DNA from: Anaerolineales bacterium
GTDB lineage: Bacteria > Chloroflexota > Anaerolineae > Anaerolineales > Villigracilaceae
Direction: 5' to 3'
Length of the DNA: 7,015 nucleotides
NCBI GenBank assembly: GCA_025056515.1
Contig: JANWWB010000374.1
Coordinates: 1-7,015 of the forward strand
Numbering within the stretch: the stretch's first letter is position 1; the number at the start of each line of letters is the position of its first letter. Shown here one piece after another: positions 5,056 to 7,015 of this stretch. The notes below the pieces were generated by a model that was not told the origin of the DNA, did no database searches, and saw only the letters and a program-made list of their open reading frames with translations. The translations under genes were made by a program, and so were the position numbers.

Positions 5056-6816
5056 ATGTCTTACCAACTCTCTGCCTGGTCTCTTGCCGATCTCTTTCCT
5101 TCTCCTGATAGTCCTGAGCTGGAATCCGCCTTTTATCAACTCGATGCTCAGGTTGCGGCTTTTGAGCAGCGGCGCTCAGAGCTCACTCCCGAAATTTCGA
5201 CCACGGTATTCCTTGATCTTTTACACGATCTAGAAGAAGCCACCCGCTTGGCGAACAAGATGTACTCGTATGCTGGGCTGGCCTTTGCCGCCAATACCCA
5301 AGATCAGCGCATCCAAGCGCTTTTGGGGCGTATTCAGCAATTCATGGCTGAAATGGAAAACCGCACTCTCTTCTTCACTTTGTGGTGGAAAGACCTCGAT
5401 GACGTCAATGCCGCGCGTTTGCTGGAGGCCTCGGGCGATTATCGGTATTACCTGGAGATGATGCGCAAATTCAAGCCTCATACGCTTAGTGAACCCGAAG
5501 AGAAAATCATCAATCTCAAGAATGTCACCGGTCGCGATTCCTTGATTACGCTCTACGATTCCATCACCAACCGGTACACCTTCAAAGTCGAGGTCGACGG
5601 TGTGGTCAAAGAAATGACGCGCGGCGAACTGATGTCTCTCGTCCGCCGTCCTGATCCCGAGCTGCGCGCTCGCGCCTATCAAGAACTATACCGTGTCTAT
5701 GGCGAAGATGGTAACATCCTCGGTCAGATGTATCAAACCTTAGTGCGAGACTGGCGTAACGAAAACCTGACCCTGCGCCGCTTTGCCAGCCCTATCGCTG
5801 CGCGCAACCTAGGGAATGATGTTCCTGACGAAGCCGTTGAAACCCTGCTCCAAGTTGCCCGCAAAAATGCGCCTCTCTTCCAGCGCTTCTTCCAACTCAA
5901 AGCGCGTCTGTTGGGCATGGAACGCCTGCGCCGCTATGATATTTATGCCCCAGTCGTCAAATCCGACAAGCAATACGAGTTCGGCCAGGCTGCTGAAATG
6001 GTGCTCGAGTCTTTTTCTTCCTTTCACCCTCGCTTTGGCGAGCTGGCGCGACGCGTCTTTGATGACAATCACATCGATAGTGAAGTACGTAAAGGCAAAC
6101 AAAGCGGCGCATTCTGCGCCAGCGTCACGCCAGAGATGACGCCCTGGGTCAAGCTGAATTACCAAGGTCGCGCTGAAGATGTCGCCACCATGGCCCATGA
6201 ACTTGGCCACGCCATCCACGCTATGATGGCCTCTCATCATACCGTCTTCACGTTCCACGCCTCGTTGCCGATGGCCGAGACCGCCTCGACCTTCGGTGAG
6301 ATGATGCTGATCGACAAGTTGCTCGCCGACGAGGATGATGAAGCGGTGCGACGCGACCTGCTCTTCCGTCAGATGGATGATGCTTATGCGACCATCATGC
6401 GTCAATCTTTCTTCGCCCTTTTTGAAAAGCAGGCGCATGAGATGATTCAGAACAACGCTTCGGTGGATGACCTGGCTGCTGCTTATCTTGACAATCTGCG
6501 AGAGCAATTCGGCGATTCGGTCGAAGTGAGCGAGGAATTCAAGTGGGAGTGGGTCTCCATCCCACATATATATCATACGCCCTTCTATGTTTATGCTTAT
6601 GCTTTTGGGCAATTGCTTGTCCTGTCGCTTTACCGGCAATTCAAAGCCGAGGGCGAGTCATTCAAACCGCGCTACATGGACATCCTGGCGGCCGGCGGTT
6701 CGAAATCCCCTGAAGCCATTTGCGCTGCTGCAGGCATCGATATCCGGTCGGAGGCTTTTTGGCAAGGTGGTTTTGATGTCTTGGCGGACTTGCTCGATGT
6801 ATTAGAATCACTCTAG
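5056..6816 (+). CDS. pepF: Oligoendopeptidase F, M3B zinc metallopeptidase
   Basis: This 586-aa cytosolic enzyme should cleave short peptides, recycling amino acids from peptide uptake and protein turnover. The zinc site is HELGH at residues 381-385 (two His ligands and the catalytic Glu), with the third ligand expected at E408 in AETASTFGE. The downstream HIYHTPFYVYAY stretch is the conserved His/Tyr substrate-binding and transition-state region of M3 peptidases. The helical N-terminal half, with KNVTGRDSLITLYD, fits the PepF subfamily, and length is normal for it. The frame is open back to TTG 5005, but ATG 5056 is preferred: GGAG at 5047-5050 sits 5 nt upstream and MSYQLSAWSL resembles the usual start. 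It has large gaps on both sides, so it is probably transcribed alone. No signal peptide. Confidence 0.96.
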   Translation: MSYQLSAWSLADLFPSPDSPELESAFYQLDAQVAAFEQRRSELTPEISTTVFLDLLHDLEEATRLANKMYSYAGLAFAANTQDQRIQALLGRIQQFMAEMENRTLFFTLWWKDLDDVNAARLLEASGDYRYYLEMMRKFKPHTLSEPEEKIINLKNVTGRDSLITLYDSITNRYTFKVEVDGVVKEMTRGELMSLVRRPDPELRARAYQELYRVYGEDGNILGQMYQTLVRDWRNENLTLRRFASPIAARNLGNDVPDEAVETLLQVARKNAPLFQRFFQLKARLLGMERLRRYDIYAPVVKSDKQYEFGQAAEMVLESFSSFHPRFGELARRVFDDNHIDSEVRKGKQSGAFCASVTPEMTPWVKLNYQGRAEDVATMAHELGHAIHAMMASHHTVFTFHASLPMAETASTFGEMMLIDKLLADEDDEAVRRDLLFRQMDDAYATIMRQSFFALFEKQAHEMIQNNASVDDLAAAYLDNLREQFGDSVEVSEEFKWEWVSIPHIYHTPFYVYAYAFGQLLVLSLYRQFKAEGESFKPRYMDILAAGGSKSPEAICAAAGIDIRSEAFWQGGFDVLADLLDVLESL

Positions 6817-6923
6817 GACCACCGTCTGTCCTCGCTGCGGGGTTTCTGGATTGTACGCTTGACCCATGCTCTGCCTCGCACAGAACGTTGCCGCCTCCTC
6901 TTTGTCCTGGAGTTCGGCTCATA

Positions 6924-6932
6924 TGCTAGAAT
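6924..6932 (+). promoter_or_regulatory. Extended -10 promoter of the DUF151 gene
   Basis: TGC followed by TAGAAT (6927-6932) is a strong extended -10. The nearest -35-like hexamer, TTGTCC at 6902-6907, is 19 bp away, slightly long, which is common with extended -10 sites. The leader would be about 27 nt. No clear terminator for pepF is seen in 6817-6923. Confidence 0.55.
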
Positions 6933-6965
6933 GGTATGATTGGTTAATACGAAAGGATTCGTGCT

Positions 6966-7015
6966 ATGGACTCTATGATAGAGGTCTCGATTGACAGCAT
7001 CCGAGTCAGCCTTAT
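6966..7015 (+). CDS. Bifunctional nuclease family (DUF151) protein, N-terminal fragment
   Basis: Only the first 16 complete codons are in the window, reading MDSMIEVSIDSIRVSL. The pattern M-I-E-V-x-(V/I)-D-S-I-R-V-S-L is the characteristic opening of DUF151 bifunctional nuclease proteins, small bacterial and plant proteins of about 150-200 aa for which DNase and RNase activity has been reported. The ATG at 6966 has AAAGGA (6952-6957) 8 nt upstream; the second ATG, three codons later, is the usual start in many relatives. The gene runs off the right edge, so integrity and length cannot be judged. The assignment rests on the N-terminal pattern alone. Confidence 0.7.
   Translation, partial: MDSMIEVSIDSIRVSL

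Noticed and set aside
5809..6639. 276-codon minus-strand open frame
   Set aside because: It lies wholly antisense to the conserved catalytic half of pepF. Its length follows from the codon use of pepF and the product has no recognisable domain.
6806..6862. CPRCG zinc-ribbon-like string after pepF
   Set aside because: The frame is only about 18 codons between stops and has no start codon; too short to call a gene remnant.

Overview
The window is an ordinary bacterial chromosomal segment with no mobile element, CRISPR array or phage gene that I can see. The gene set suggests Chloroflexota, perhaps Anaerolineae: a metK with a SAM-I riboswitch leader, a tiny stand-alone SWIM zinc-finger protein, a Tat-exported L,D-transpeptidase-like protein, an M3B oligoendopeptidase and a DUF151 nuclease-like gene. 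That placement is inference from gene content and moderate base composition; no marker gene proves it.

Layout. At the left edge is the 3' part of a tRNA-Arg(CCU), followed by a 12-bp hairpin that probably serves as its terminator and may also serve the convergent metK. metK (S-adenosylmethionine synthetase) lies on the minus strand. Its roughly 235-nt leader holds a complete SAM-I (S-box) riboswitch: aptamer, antiterminator and terminator can all be traced by base pairing, and a good sigma70-type promoter lies upstream. This forms a feedback loop in which the enzyme that makes SAM is shut off by SAM.

A 228-bp stretch containing a nested inverted repeat separates the metK promoter from a strong divergent plus-strand promoter. 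The plus-strand transcript starts with a leader of about 100 nt that contains an intrinsic terminator just before the ribosome-binding site of a 78-aa SWIM zinc-finger protein, so this gene also looks attenuated, or the leader is itself a short RNA. A strong terminator closes the SWIM unit. Next come a Tat-signal YkuD-type L,D-transpeptidase, possibly read from a leaderless mRNA, and, 7 nt later, a beta-class DNA methyltransferase with no restriction gene beside it.

A 459-bp gap without a recognisable gene precedes pepF (oligoendopeptidase F, zinc metallopeptidase). After a further 149 bp carrying an extended -10 promoter, the window ends in the first 16 codons of a DUF151 bifunctional-nuclease-family gene.

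The genes do not form one pathway. The most informative parts are the two leader regions facing away from each other at 1387-1986. I found no convincing new multi-gene system. The best candidates for something undescribed are the SWIM-gene leader, the dyad between the divergent promoters, and the orphan methyltransferase with its unexplained C-terminal extension.
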